NCBI GenBank assembly: GCA_050084985.1
Contig: JBITNC010000002.1
Location: 36,828,001 to 36,892,000 of the forward strand
DNA from: Nageia nagi
Taxonomy: Eukaryota; Pinophyta
Direction: 5' to 3'
DNA: 64,000 nt
Below the pieces are notes generated by a model that did no database searches, was not told the origin of the DNA, and saw only the letters and a program-made list of their open reading frames with translations. Positions 11,975 to 25,205 of the stretch are shown piece by piece (the stretch's first letter is position 1; each line of letters opens with the position of its first letter). The position numbers and the translations under genes were made by a program.

Positions 11975-13794
11975 ATTCCAAAAACCTAATTAGAAATGAA
12001 GGTGAAAATTAAAAAAACCTATTTCAAAATGTTTGTGATTTTTTATACTAATTTGTAAAAATTATAAAAATTTAGTTAAAAGCTTGCAACTAGCTCGATA
12101 TTAAATTTTATTTTACCAACCCTAGGCCAAAATAATTATGATCGAATTTATGCCAAAAGTATGCCTTCAATTTGGTATCATTTTACCATGCGATTAGATC
12201 AACATTAATATGTACAATTGGATTTATACTAATTCTATGAAATTGATATCATATTAATATTTACAATTGAATTGATAATAAATTTATGCAATTGATCCAA
12301 CATTAATATGTACAACTAGATATATAAAAATAACAATAAAAATCATATTGTGCCAACAGTAGTTACAAATTGTGTTAGTATGATAGTTGAACATAATGGG
12401 TTCAAATTGAAAATAGTTTTGGATGATGTCAAATTGATTGTTACCATTTATGGTACCGATAAGAGTGTAGTATTATTTATTTCTTATAAACTTGCTTTTA
12501 GAAATGACCTGCTTTAGAGGTACTCATTAGGTCGCTAGAATAAGACTATATAAATAATGCTAAAAAATAAGTTGAAAAAGTGGTGACTTATATTCAAATG
12601 GTTTTATGTTATATATATATGAATATGGGAAGAAAATAAATTTATAATAATGGAATACACATAAATAATAGCGCAAGGTAAATTTGTCAAATATCATATG
12701 AAAGTGAATGTATTCATGAACTACTACTGACAAAGACTGGGTAAGTGCATAAAAGGAAATCATTGATGGTGGTGGATATTTCTATACAAAGTATGGAAAA
12801 TATTATATGGGTATAAAGGTATCTTAAAGGAATACCTAACACAAAAGGAACCATCTAAAATGGATGTCTAGAACAAATTTTATAGTCTCTAAAAGAGAAC
12901 TAGTCCAAAATAGGATAATTTGATACAATAACTATTATCTCTTGATCTAATGAATGAAATGAAAAATAAATAAATATCCATTAAGATAAAATACCATGAA
13001 ATAGGTGAATATCATCTTAGTTTATCTCAAAACTTGATATATAGTATTGAACATATGATTACTTAATCACAACAACACTTAGAAATAAGAAACATAAACA
13101 AAAATGTAAGAATAAGTTGTAGAGCATTTTCTCTTGCTATTACTATTTTAAAATGAATACAAACTTGTTCTAACAAGTTACAATATAATGGGAATTTATC
13201 TCTATACATGCCTTGATAAAATGTTTGAGTGTTTGATACTCTAAGAATTCAAAATTTTGAGCGAAGTGTAAAATCTGCCTAGGAAATCAATATATATGTA
13301 GACAAGATGTAAAACCATATGTGCACTCATACTTGTAGTAGTAAGGATCGAGGAAGCATTAAAATTACTTACAAAATCCTAAAACATATGAATGGTGGGT
13401 ACTGTAGGCAAGTATGAAGGCAAGTTGTAAGATATTTTTGGTCAAGTACAAATTCAAATATGCCAACTACTAATGAGTATGCCATAAAAAAGAAAACTGT
13501 GGAATATTATAACATTCTTTCAATGGCTTGAAGTTCTTCCGTTAACATACTCAAAATGTCTTCAAATTGTCAAATTACTTATGGAGAATATCATAGCCAT
13601 AGTTGGAGTTTTGACTACAATATTCATGGATAATAAAAAAATAACTCAAGGGTAAAGTTGTAAGGACTTTTTGTAGAACATTTTGTATCCAATGAAATAT
13701 TTCTTCAACATACTATCTTCAATGGAATGATTAGGATAAGGTAAAAAATAAAATAATTATTAACATCATTTACACAATAGATCAGAAGCATAAA
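11975..13794. other. Unresolved part of gypsy relic region
   Basis: This lies between RT/RNase H and integrase remains of the gypsy relic and is probably its decayed middle. A 50-55-bp phrase containing ATTAATATGTACAA recurs about three times at 12190-12330. No frame can be assigned. Confidence 0.35.
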
Positions 13795-14310
13795 AGAGAT
13801 TGGGATGAATGGTTGGTACATGCATTATGCTCATATAGGAAAATCATAAGATCAACAATAGGTTATACTCCACACTCCTTGGTATATGGAGATGAGTTAG
13901 ATGTACTTTTGGAACTAGAAATCCCATATTTGATGGTATATTTGGAGCACATCTTTGATGAAGAGGATAAGAGAAAATCAAGATTTTGAGAGATAGAGTG
14001 TTTAGATGAAAAAAGAGTCCATATCTTGGAATATTTGAAGATCTATCAGAACAAAATCAAGAGATGTTACAAAATGAAGATAAGGAAAAAAGGAGTTTAA
14101 TATTGGAGACTTGGTTCTTAAAGAGAATCATCACAAGGTATAATGTGAGAGAGAAGATAAAGGAAATTTTTGTCTAATTATATTGGACCATATGTCATTA
14201 TGTATAAGTATCCAAATGGAACCTACAAGTTATAAACAATAGAAGGAAAACAAGGATAGGGTTTCTACTAATGTCATGTACCTCAAGTCCTTTTATCCTT
14301 AAGAAGGATA
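13795..14310 (+). pseudogene. Ty3/gypsy integrase C-terminal relic
   Basis: Plus-strand translation gives the end of a gypsy integrase: DWDEWLVHALCSYRK, STIGYTPHSLVYGDEL, then DEKRVHILEYLKIYQNKIKR, and after a frame break NYIGPYVI and PNGTYKL. This order matches the tail that follows the integrase core in Tat/Athila-like plant gypsy elements. Several stops make it inactive. It has the same strand and correct order relative to the RT relic at 10.6-11.6 kb. Confidence 0.75.
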
Positions 14311-14857
14311 ACCATGTTCAATCTAACATTTTATTCTTTATCACATATCAATTCAATCACTTTTAATTAAGTGTCAAAGTTATCTTAAAGTAATTTTTCA
14401 TCTTTCAATTTAGCATCCACACTAGGAAGTAAATATGTCCATGCATTATTCCAAAGAATTATTAGGTCTTTTGATTTAAGAGAAAACATATTTGAGTAGT
14501 CAACATAAGAAAAATATTTAGGATTAGTTCATATTTTGAGTTGCAACCAAAATTATATAGGATAAATTAGTAGCATTTTATTGAAATATTCAATCACAAA
14601 ACATAAAATTAAATATCCAAAAATGAAACCTTCTTAGAAAATAAGGTTGTTAAGAAATTTCAAGGTAAAAGGCTCTCATATAAAAGCATCGATGTTGCTA
14701 GTAACATGAGCACTAGGGTGTTTGATAATGCAATCCTCCATCCTAGTGCATGTTTCCTCTAAAAGGTAAGTGCAAGTATTATTTTTGAATAAGGCTATTC
14801 ACTACATTGGGTGTATATCAAAAATCCAGCCATCATCTACCACTCAATCATGTTGCT
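14311..14857. other. No gene seen
   Basis: Probable 3' continuation of the gypsy relic. No motif or LTR boundary was recognised. Confidence 0.35.
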
Positions 14858-15010
14858 CTACTTTATATATATACACTTAGCTTTATGTATATATACCCAA
14901 ACTTTATGTATATACATTGAAGCTTTATATATTAATGTATATATGCCTAAACTTATGTATATCACCTAGGATTTAGTATATACACCTTAGCTTTATTTAC
15001 ACATACACCA
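14858..15010. repeat. AT-rich minisatellite, about 20-25 bp unit
   Basis: Variants of CTTTATGTATATATACCCAA follow one another about six times. Looser copies (ATATACCCAATGTTTA) recur at 15175-15215. Confidence 0.7.
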
Positions 15011-15824
15011 AAAAAAGGTGAAAAAATCAAAGTCCCAAAACTCACATTCAAAAAGTGATATTCCAAAGAATCAAACTTGAATCTCTTAGCTTGAATTTTA
15101 ATATATTAACCACTATAATAGTAGTTCATTATTAACAAAAATTCTATTTTTTTTTTAATTTCACTTATTCTAATTGATATATACCCAATGTTTACTGATA
15201 TATGCCCAATATTTATAAATGGAGCTAAGCGAAGCAGAGAGTTTGAGTGATAGGCAATGGTAGGATTTTTGGTATACACCCAAAAATTATGATCCAATTT
15301 AGGTAGAAAATATCCATTTCCATTATTTTCTATCTCATATTTATCATTTTATGTTCATTACTATCCCACCAAATGATATTTAGTGCAAAGGGTACCTATA
15401 ATGAGGAAACTTGTTTTGATGTCTGCCATCCTTTCTATCCTTTACCTTTATTGGTTGGGTTATGAATTAACCATCACATATCCATGAATGGGGTATAATA
15501 TCTCATGGTGATGCCTTTTAGTTGGAATCTAGGAATGGAGCAAAGTATCTCATAACAATATTCTTCCCCATACATTCTTTCCTTTTCATATTATATTAAT
15601 TTCATTTTTGCTCCATTAAAAATGTAAATATGAAAATATGAAAATATAAATTCTTTTTGGAGATGTTATTTTCTATTCTCTCATAATAGGTTATGTGCAT
15701 TCTATTGCACTAAAGTTCCATAGTTGCTCCTAATATAATCAATGGAAAGAGGGTGCAAGATACATCCTCAAAAACTTGTTGATTACAAGATCCATTAAGA
15801 TAAGCACTAGACCAAACAAGCCCT
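15011..15824. other. No gene seen
   Basis: No gene. It includes stray copies of the minisatellite phrase on the left and plain AT-rich sequence on the right. Confidence 0.4.
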
Positions 15825-16080
15825 TTGGTGGTGGTTTATAACCACCCCTAAATTCCTTTATAGATGATTTTCCATTTATTGCCTATGAGTTCATCACTAA
15901 AAATAAACTCCCTATGATGGCGGTTAATAACTACCCAACTACGATCACATAAAACGCCACCAAATGACATAAGGAGGTGGCTATTCATTACCCCCTTAAA
16001 CTATAAAGTGGTGGTTTAAAATTTCCACCTAATAATTACTTTTTTTTTAAAGATGTAATTTGGATGTATTCTTCCATTAG
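15825..16080. repeat. Segment related to the CACTA-like end
   Basis: Phrases such as GGTGGTTTATAACCACC and ATGGCGGTTAATAACTACC echo 10296-10480 and 32520-32680. These palindromic GTGG...CCAC motifs resemble subterminal repeats of DNA transposons. No termini were found. Confidence 0.35.
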
Positions 16081-16479
16081 AAAACCTGATGGAAGAATGC
16101 TTCCAGACTACACCTTCTTCAGTTACCCAAGTTACATTGGCCCTATGGCTTAATCATAGTGTTGGCCATGGACTCCTAAAGGATGCTTCAATGGGATTGA
16201 TCAATCATTGTTCAATCTCTTACCTTACTCATCCTAGTCCAATATTGACATCACCCTAAAGGAATGCCTAACCACACCTCTATAGTGGCTCAGTCCATGG
16301 ACATCATATGTACTACCTTTTCATGCTTATAACAAACCTATCAAAAAGTAAAAACAATACTTGTATCAAAAATTTTTAGTATTGTAAATATTATTTGAAT
16401 CATTTGAGAATAATTGTATAATTATTGATGATACATATATTATTGATCATTAAAGCATAATTGTAGAGAATATTTGAAT

Positions 16480-16690
16480 CTTATTATGCTTACCTTTTTG
16501 TTCATGTTTCATCTACATTACATAATCTTCATGTCTAAAAAAAGGGCCCAAAAGTTGATGACTATTGTAACAAACCTGTCAAAAAGTCACAAACTGCCTT
16601 TTTCATATAACTAGATTACCATTAAACAAAAGGAGATGTCTAATATCATAAATTGGAGTTCAATATATGTGATGTTTCATCTTACTTTTA
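16480..16690. repeat. Dispersed repeat, copy 1 of 3
   Basis: Shares ordered phrases (AAAAAGTCACAAACTGCC, TTTTTCATA, ACAAAAGGAG) with 17440-17640 and 18740-19006, all in the same orientation. No coding potential. Confidence 0.65.
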
Positions 16691-17439
16691 ATTAATCTTA
16701 GGCATGATTTTTATCTCAAGATAGGAGACTTATGGGTCTAAGGGATCAATTGTGAGCCCCAATGTGGGATGTCTCCCTCCTTGAGCTAGTTAGGAGTGTA
16801 ATTTATATTTAAGTATGATTGCAAGGATCCTCATATCCTAATGTAGGATTAGGGGTAAGTGCATGGGTTGGAATGATCTTGAGATTAGACATAAGACATC
16901 TAAGCTTAATGACTTCAAGGTGGGAATTCTAGCGCCTAATCTTGGAGGTATTCTATATATATAACATACTTAGCTTTAAAAAGGCATCATTGAGCATATT
17001 TTACATCTTCTATTTCAATGTATTGCATAGATTCATCTCTTAGGCCTCTTGTTAGATGAAAACATAGCAAGGGAAGGGTTCAGTGGGATGAAACTCTCAC
17101 TAGATCTTGGCTAAAGACATAAACCCTTAGTCCATCTAGTTCTTCATCTCACACATAAGGGTTAAAGGCCCTAGCAATGTGATGTCAACTTTCTTGGTGC
17201 ATATTGAGTTTGTTGTTCCCTATATTTGACCACTTAAGTTAAACATTAGCCCTATTAGGCCATATTTTCCTTGTACTTGCTCCATCATTAATATATTTTG
17301 AGGTGTTGGCACTTGATCTCATATTTTGGTTATGTGTTGAGGTATTTTTGGTATTATTTCTTGTTCATTTCCTAATTTGTTGCACATATTGGCTAATAAT
17401 TTGGGACAAGGAACATCATAATATATTAACTTTCTAAAA

Positions 17440-17640
17440 TCATATGCTTGTAGAAAAAGGAACCTAAAAGCTAGTGATTTTGTAAAAAACTTGTCAAAAA
17501 GTCACAAACTGCCTTTTTCATACAATAAGATCACCATTGAACCAAAGGAGGAGTATGATGTAATAATTTTGAGTTTAATATACCAACTTTCAAAACATCA
17601 TATGCTTATAGAAAAATAAACCCAAAAGATGTCTAAAAAT
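17440..17640. repeat. Dispersed repeat, copy 2 of 3
   Basis: Direct copy of the segment at 16480-16690 with ATCATATGCTTGTAGAAAAA and the CACAAACTGCC phrase. It is followed at once by the start of PPR-bearing sequence. Confidence 0.65.
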
Positions 17641-17924
17641 AGAGCTCAAAAATTGGCTTAGAGAAGAAAAGAAATTGTCCAACCCATAATTTTTCCAAAT
17701 ATCAAAAACCAATCCAAAAGTGATAAGTTGGCCTCATCCACCTTATGTTTTGAAATGATGCAACTATACCATATGATATGAAATGATCTAAATACACTAT
17801 ATAATATGAAAAAATGATGGAGCTTTGAACTTTCCATAAGGATATGTATGCTTGGTGATTCTAAATCATACAAGAATGCAAAAATAGGGGAGTTTGTGTA
17901 TGTGGCAATAATCCTTCTTTTTAA

Positions 17925-18690
17925 GCCTAAATATATTGCATATTATGTTCTACTTTCAAATATTTATGTTGAATTGGGCAATTATGTTTCAAACATGGAG
18001 CATGTTCTTATGGAATAAAAATCTATTTGCATTGACATGTTTTTATAGCAGAGAGACACAATCTTATGGACTATAATATCACAAGATATGCACAAAATAG
18101 GTATGGTTTGGCCCTCAAGTATTTTCAAAAAATGTAATTGACTAGTTTCAAATCAAATTCAATAACCTTTTACAATTATTCTTCCTGTATGTGCAACTTC
18201 TCATGGAATTCAATGATTAGAGGATATTCAATTCATATCTATAACAAATATGCCCTTAAACTCTTTGATATGATGAAGCACTTGGGAACAAACCCTTACA
18301 ACATAACATTTCTATGTGTTCTTACTTGTAAATAGTTTAATGATACTTGGTAACAATCCTCTCCTCTCCTCTACTCGCTTCACCTCAAGAATTGCACCAA
18401 ATGTAAGAGCATACAATAAATGAATCCTTCATTGTGTTCATCTATTGTATGATCTTGCATATGGATAAACTCTTAGAGATAAGCCTCTAGCATCTCTTTC
18501 ACAATACTAGATTCATTTATGCACTTCTAGATTATAATTAAGAATGACATGATTATAAGCATAGACTTGTAAAAAACCACTACTATGATAAATATATACA
18601 TAGAACACGTAAGGCCTTGATATACATGTATGCAAAATATGAAAGAATACATAAGGCTTGAGAATTGTTTAAAAAGATCATATATGAAAG
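17925..18690 (+). pseudogene. PPR gene fragments (PLS class)
   Basis: Plus-strand frames give YYVLLSNIYVELGNY (E motif) near 17935, RDTILW and a broken continuation near 18055, SFKSNSITFYNY near 18140, then WNSMIRGYSIHIYNK and ALKLFDMMKHLGTNPYNITF near 18210-18310, and LIYMYAKYERIHKA near 18610. The E-motif-like piece precedes ordinary L/S motifs, which is the wrong order for one protein, so the DNA has been rearranged. Frames are broken and no start exists. It is the same family as the fragments at 5, 9.7 and 31 kb but on the opposite strand to the first two. Confidence 0.65.
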
Positions 18691-18739
18691 CATACACATA
18701 ATATCATGCTTTCAATACTTAACATAATTGTAGATCATA

Positions 18740-19006
18740 TTTGAATCTTATTTTGCTTACTTTTTTATTCATGCTCCATCTACATTACATAGTCTTCATA
18801 TCCAAAAATAGGGCCCAAAAGCTAATGTAACTCTTGTAAAAAACCTTGTTAAAAAGTGGCAAATCACCTTTTTCATGTTTATCATACTAGACCATCATTT
18901 AACAAAAGGAGTTTCCTAATATCATAATTTAGAATTTAATATGCCAACTTTTTAAAAATCATATGCTTGTAGAAAAAGGATGCAAAAGATGTCGCAAAAT
19001 GGGGTC
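18740..19006. repeat. Dispersed repeat, copy 3 of 3
   Basis: Third direct copy of the 16.5-kb repeat. Its right end is cut by the LTR retrotransposon that begins at 19012. Confidence 0.65.
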
Positions 19007-19011
19007 CAAAT

Positions 19012-19681
19012 TGATGGAATTATAAGATTCCAAAAACAAAGATAACTTGTGCTCTTCTAACAAATTAACACTCAAATTACTCTCCAAATAATAATCTCCA
19101 AAATAATACAACAATAAGCAATCTCACAAATTCACACATAATAAGTATAGTGGTTCCTCTCTAAGCATTCTCTCTAAGAGAGTACATCCACTTGAATCTA
19201 ATTCTATTACTTCTCAAGACAAGATCTCTCTTACAACATAGATCTCTAAATAAACTAGTAGCATGATAATACTACTACAAAAATATGTGTGTTACAACAT
19301 TGCCAAGCCTTCCTTTTATAGTCTTAAATCCTACTTTGGTTCACCCTTTTACATAAGGGGAATACTAACGTCCATAGGATATCCAAATCCTCACATTAGG
19401 TAAGAATGGTAGGTGGAAAGCTTTTTACCCATATCTATTACATATGTCTATACTTCTAATTTAAGTATGTGGTACTACATTCATATGTAGATATACCCTT
19501 AATATAAAATGGATGGGGTTCCACTTTTACATACATGGATAATCCACATAAAAAATGGATTATTCCATATTACAAAATATTTTCAAGCTAACTTAGGTAT
19601 TATATATATTATTTCATTTTTAATTAATTGAGAATAATATACCTAAGTTATTTCCACAATAATGCATTATAATTTCTAACA
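19012..19681 (-). repeat. 3' LTR of the 11.6-kb element
   Basis: 670 bp, TG...CA ends (TGATGGAATT...TTCTAACA on the plus strand). It matches 29940-30589 along its length with scattered changes and small indels. A minus-strand TATA-like ACTATAAAAGGAAGG lies at about 19308-19322. Confidence 0.85.
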
Positions 19682-19691
19682 CTCTCCCTTA
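19682..19691 (-). other. Polypurine tract
   Basis: Minus-strand TAAGGGAGAG directly before the LTR start TGTTAG. It is the expected plus-strand primer site and fixes the orientation of the element. Confidence 0.75.
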
Positions 19692-21719
19692 ATGCAATAT
19701 CAAGGTAATGATAGGAGAAGATAGAAAGAAAGTGTAAGAGAGCTCTTCTCCATAAGAAATACAATTAGAGATGAGAACCTAACATCTTGATAAGTAATAG
19801 GCTTTAGATTCTAAATAAGGTTCAACTACTTAACCATTTAAATAAATGTTTTACAATACAATAATCACAAATCATAAATGGTTATAATGTATAAGTAGTC
19901 ATGAGCTTGCATACTCAGAGTAAGTAATCTGCATACCTATAAGCTACAAGCAACTCATAAATAGATAAGTTAGATGTATCATACATTCATTTCAAGATAA
20001 GATAGATGAATCAAATAATTTCATCCATAAATTGATCAAATGCTATACTATAAGTCATGCTAAACAAACCTATATTCACACTATAAATCATTGTAAATAT
20101 GCTAAGAAAACCTATATTCATCTATTGTATAACAAAATATATGTTTATCATTATGCAAATACTAGTTTATCATATGCTTTAAAGTGTATAAATAAGTTAT
20201 TATCATGTGGATAACTTAGTATAACAGTGCACATAAAGGGATTATAAAATAAAAGGTGCTTATAGAAGTGAAGTATAATAGTTCCCAATAATTCATACAT
20301 TAATCTCTCTTAAGGACAATTTTACCATCCTAAAAGATGTTATGAGTTCATATAACTTCATCTTATGATTATTTTTGTAGCCTTTCTATATGCAAGTTGA
20401 TATGAAGTTTGAATCATTTAAGAATAATTTCTCCCCCTTGAGGGAAACTTCATATAAAGAAAGGCTTAAATAAATGAGCAAATATGATTAAATTGTCCAT
20501 ATGTTGATACACATATTTAACATGCTTGTCTTAATGTAATTAAGCATCCATTATATTAAATCAATATCATACTTATTTAAGTATTCTAATGCACATAATA
20601 TCCTATAACAAAGGGTTGAAATCCAATTGATTTCACTATTGGATGTTAAACTAATTTAACACTCAACAAATAGATTTCAGCTACAATCCTTATTTATAAC
20701 TACTAAGGCTCCTCTTTTACTGCAATCTTAGAATGGAAGGAATTCGAGTAGTGACCTATCACCTTAGAGTCTCTAACTCCTCAGTTAACTCTTGTATAAG
20801 AAGAAATTATTTCTCAACTATGAACTCATTTTTCTCCTTATAAATCATGTCAAATGCTTGATCTCCCACTACCCTTTTCCTCTTGAACACTTCACATTGT
20901 AAACATGGTCCATTGATAGACTTATTGGCTTGCTCTATTAACAAAGCATTGGTCAAATTTCTTAGTTGCAAAGTGTCCCTAGTAGTGGTTGGATCAGCTT
21001 GTAAGCCTACTGATAGACCTTCCCCAACATTATTCAATATACCTTCTCATATATCCTCCTCATTTGGGAAGTACCCTAAGAGAGCTGGGATCTAGTTTTC
21101 CATAACTAGAATTATGTCTCTTAGTTCATATGTCGATCACTATTTATAGAGTAAGCATTACTTTATGAAGCAATAAATGCCATCAACTCTTTCAATTGAG
21201 TTGTTCATAATTATGTATATCGCATTTATTAAAGCAATATCACATATATAATCATTTTATGCCAAATTTAAGGGTTATAAATGATAACATCAATTATAAG
21301 CAATGAACAACTTTTGAAAATTTTCTCCATTGAATTTTTAAAAATAAGTGCTCATCGAAAGAACAATTTTGTATTATATAAACACACATAAGTAGTCAAA
21401 ATTTTCCATCATAATCTATTCAAAATATTATAGTACTCACTAAAAATATTTTTCTTGCCTTCAACTAATTAAGGCAAGTATTATTATCATTAAAGCAGTA
21501 TTCCATGCCATCAAGGTAATAATGCCATCATTGAATTAGGAAATAACATTAATTTTCAACTTGACCATACCATTAGTCAAGATGCATAATGATATAATGC
21601 ATAATCATAAGCTCAAAAATCATCTTTGTATGCATACGTTCTTATCCCTTTTGAAGTGAAGGATTAAGGTCTCCATCAATAATATTATAATTTGGATGAA
21701 GAACAAATCACAAACTACC
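19692..21719. other. Element interior, no coding motif
   Basis: Between the polypurine tract and the first tandem array. Short open frames (for example 20807-21037, minus) match nothing I recognise, and no retroelement domain is visible. Confidence 0.5.
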
Positions 21720-21905
21720 ATCTTGATTATGTCACTTAATCAAAATTTACAAGTCATAAGCCAAAAAAATCCAACTTTACCATGCCATCTAATCAAAATT
21801 TACGAATCATAGGCCACAAAAACCAACTTGACTATACCACCTAGTCAAGATTTATGAGCCATAGGCCACAATGCTAACTTGACTATGCCACCTAGTTAAG
21901 ATACA
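21720..21905. repeat. Tandem array, about 60-bp unit
   Basis: About three copies built on CACCTAGTCAAGATTTATGA and CATAGGCCACAA. Noncoding, inside the 11.6-kb element. Confidence 0.65.
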
Positions 21906-22039
21906 TATGATGGAAGAAACTAACATGGTTCAATTTACATCGATTGATAAACATACTTCTCAACAATAGGAGTAAAGTGACATCAATTCATAATAGATAA
22001 GCTTCCTAAAAATGGAAGTAACATGATATAAATAAAAAT

Positions 22040-22490
22040 AATTGCACTTTTGGAGAAGGAAAAAACTTTTTAACCACTCCAATAATTTGTAATCATGGAG
22101 AAAGATGAAATTTTTTTAAACACTCCTTCAATTTGTAATCATGGAGAAGGACAAACCTTTTTAACCACTCTATCAATTTTAAACTTTGGAGAAGGGTGAA
22201 CCTTTTTAACCACTCCAACAATTTGCAATTTTGGAGAAGGGCGAACCTTTTTAACCACTTCATCAATTTGTAATCATGGAAAAGAGAACCTTTTTAACCA
22301 CTTAATCAGTTTATAACTTTGGAGAAGAATGAGCTTTTTTAACCACTCCAATATTTTACGATTTTGGAAAAGGATGAACCTTTTTAACCATTCTAACAAT
22401 TTACAATTTTGGAAAAAGATGAACTTTTTTTAACCACTCCATTAATTTGTAATCATGGAGAATGGCGAACCTTTTTAACTACTCCATATA
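22040..22490. repeat. Tandem array, about 45-bp unit, ten copies
   Basis: The phrase CTTTTTAACCACTCC recurs at spacings of 43-46 bp (CACTCC anchors near 22075, 22121, 22166, 22211, 22256, 22299, 22344, 22389, 22435, 22480), each followed by AATTTGTAATCATGGAGAAG or a variant. The constant period with point changes indicates repeated unequal exchange or slippage. No coding role is apparent. Confidence 0.85.
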
Positions 22491-23096
22491 AAACAATTCA
22501 TCAACATGGATATAACTTTTCAACATGGAAGTAAGTAGTGCGCTATAAGTTATCATAAAGATGCCAAGCCAATACTTATAGTCACTTATTTTATAAATAA
22601 TACAACAACCCTCCTAATGCTGAAGTAATCATGATAAGAATTCATACTTCAATTCTTTTTGAAGATAAATTTACCAACCCAAGTGATTAAGGTTTAGATA
22701 AAAAAATCAACGAAGTTTTATTTTGATGAATGCAAAGTCTCATCCAAAATTTACTCCTTGATAAAAAAACATGCTTGGATTTTAAAATTATGCTTTGTTA
22801 TACTCCGCCTTAAGAGTAACTTCATTAATAATTGTAGCATATTGCTAAGCTCTACAAATATAGAGAGGAATGTATACTTCCCAAAGGTAATCGTACACAT
22901 CCTTTTCAAAGCAAAAGCAATCAACATTGTATGAATGTAAAAAGGTTGTTTAATCAAATAATACTTCTTCCATACATTAATGGTGTTAAGAAAGAAGATA
23001 TTCACACCAATAACAACCAAATAGGAAGGATCATTCATTATCACACTAATCAATGGTGATATGCAAAATATCCATACGATCAAATAGTATCCTCAA

Positions 23097-23760
23097 TAAT
23101 TTGAATGTGGAAAAAGTTCATAAACTTTCAATTCCAATAAAGATATCAACCAATATGAACAAACCAAAAATTTGATGATCAATTTTTTATCCAATCAATC
23201 AAAATATGCATAACCATTCAAATTTGAAAAAAATTCATAAAATTTTCACTCCAATAAGGATATCAACCATTATGCACAAATTAAAAAAAAAATTGAGGAT
23301 CAATGTGCACAACCATTCAAATTTGAAGAAAGCTCAAAAAATTTCCACTCTAATAAGGATATAAACCAATGTACATAAATAAAAAAAATTGAGGATCAAT
23401 GTGCACCACCATTCAAGTTTGGAGAAAGTTTACAAACTTTCCACTCTAACAAGAATGTAAACAACCAAAAGTTTTGAGGATAAACTTTTTATCCTACGAA
23501 AAATATGCACAATAATAAAATCTGAAAAAAAATTCATAATTTTTATTTAAAACAATATGCACATCCAAGCATAATAATTTTTTCATACAACCAATGATAT
23601 TAAAAATGTGCATAATCATATAAGTTTGAAGAAATTTTAATTTCAAAAAATATGCACATCCAAGCATAATAGATTTTTCATCCAACAAAAGATATTAAAA
23701 AATATGCATAATCTTAAAGTTTGAAAAAAAATTCAAGCAATGTACATATCTAAAATAATA
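23097..23760. repeat. Tandem array, about 100-bp unit
   Basis: Phrases TTTCCACTCTAATAAGGATA, AAATTGAGGATCAATGTGCA and ACCATTCAAATTTGAA recur about every 95-115 bp, four clear copies plus decayed ones to the right. Confidence 0.7.
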
Positions 23761-24835
23761 ACCCTTTTTTTTTATCACAATTGCAACATAATGCAACTCC
23801 CACATTTTTATTTGTCATTAACTAGATAAACACAAATTTAGTTATGACATCATCAAAGGTTGCATTAAATATTTACCATTTTGCAAAATATTAATCTTAA
23901 ACTTTTGAATTTTGAAAAAAAAATGTTGTAATATCTTTGACATAATTAAGTATTGCAAAATAAAAGTTTGCCTTCAAAACTCATCAATTTATTACAAAAA
24001 TTGATTCAATATGTCCAATATTGCATAATAATTTTACTTTAAAAAATTTACAACACTTGTCAAAGGTTTACTAAAAAGTTGTTGCAATGATCAATATTTG
24101 CACAAACAATTACCGTCATAATTTTATCAATTTCTTAAAAATTGATCCATTTAGGTCAAATATTGCAAAATGAGTTTATCTTAAAAAAATATTTGCAATA
24201 ATTACAAAATTCATTCAAAAAATTATTACATTGATAAAAATATTTTCTTTGCAAAGTAATTTTTAAACTATGGTAAAAAATTATAAATTTCAAAAGTAAT
24301 AGGACTTATGCACCATACCTCATAACTTTGTATTATCCATATGCATCATACCTCATGAATACATTGAGGTGAGCACTCGTTAATATTTTATGACATGCCC
24401 ATATGCATCAAACTTTATATCACAATATTTATTTGCATAAATAAATTTTACCTAACATGTTTTTCATTTTGTGCAATCATAACATCTGTTAACTCCAATA
24501 AAAATAGTTGTGAAGAAGTTGGTACAATAAAAGCATAAATAATAAAAGCTCCCCAAACAAATGGCTTGCACTTTTAAGCTCATCAATACCCAACATCTAG
24601 TCCATTACTAAACTTTTATGTTATTAATTTCTCCACCATAACTTCTTCCACTATGGATATAATAATACAAAATCTCCTATACTTTTAAAATGAATGGATA
24701 AGAGAAAAAAAATTATAACCTTGTGTTTAAAGATGAGGAGTGAAGGAGCTTGCCCTAAAAAGGCATTAGTAGTGATGTAGGTCTTCCTTGAGTAGGAGTG
24801 AAATTTGTTAGGAGAGGGAGGGGGTAATGTGCGCA

Positions 24836-25205
24836 ACCCTTTTGGGAGCTCACATCCCCTTTGGGGTTATGTGGTCCCCTTATATGGCATGCATCCCTAT
24901 TGGGGTACATGGTCCCCTTGGGAAGTCATGCCCCCCTTTGGGGTGGATGACCCCCTTAGGTAGCCTACACAACTCTGTTGGGTGGCATGTGCAACCCCCT
25001 TTGGGAAAGTTATGTAGCCTCATTGGGTAGCTTGCATGATCCCCTTTGGGTGATTTGCATGACCTCATTGGGAAGCCTACATATCCTTGTTAAGAAGCTT
25101 ATCCTATTCCCTTTGGGTGGCATGCATGCCTGGTAAGGAAGATAAGCCCCTCCTAGGATGTTACACTTGCTTGGGGCAATGCCCCCCCTCTTGGGGTGGT
25201 GCAAC
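24836..25205. repeat. GC-richer short array with CCCCTTTGGGG motifs
   Basis: Near-palindromic CCCCTTTGGGG or close variants return about every 20-24 bp, linked by GGCATGCATG- or AGCCTACAT-like words. Its base composition stands out from the AT-rich surroundings. Both strands stay open in several frames only because the unit lacks stops. A purine-rich GGAGAGGGAGGGGG just upstream (24812-24825) followed by TGTGCGCAACCC could be a tract/LTR junction of a nested plus-strand element, but no partner was seen. Confidence 0.75.

Larger units (their letters stand above)
16081..17924. other. No gene; holds two dispersed repeat copies
   Basis: No supported gene. It contains two of three copies of the noncoding repeat listed next, and between them (16.7-17.3 kb) sequence with a TATA-like TCTATATATATAAC near 16950 that could be LTR-derived. 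Confidence 0.4.

Noticed and set aside
10590-14310. A complete gypsy element
   Set aside because: RT and integrase tail are in the right order, but no LTR pair, PBS or PPT could be placed and the middle is unreadable.
20807-21095. Overlapping open frames on both strands in the LTR element
   Set aside because: No retroelement motif, and both strands open over the same stretch; no support for coding.
22751-23083. 110-codon minus-strand frame
   Set aside because: AT-rich composition with no motif, partly over a tandem array; likely random.
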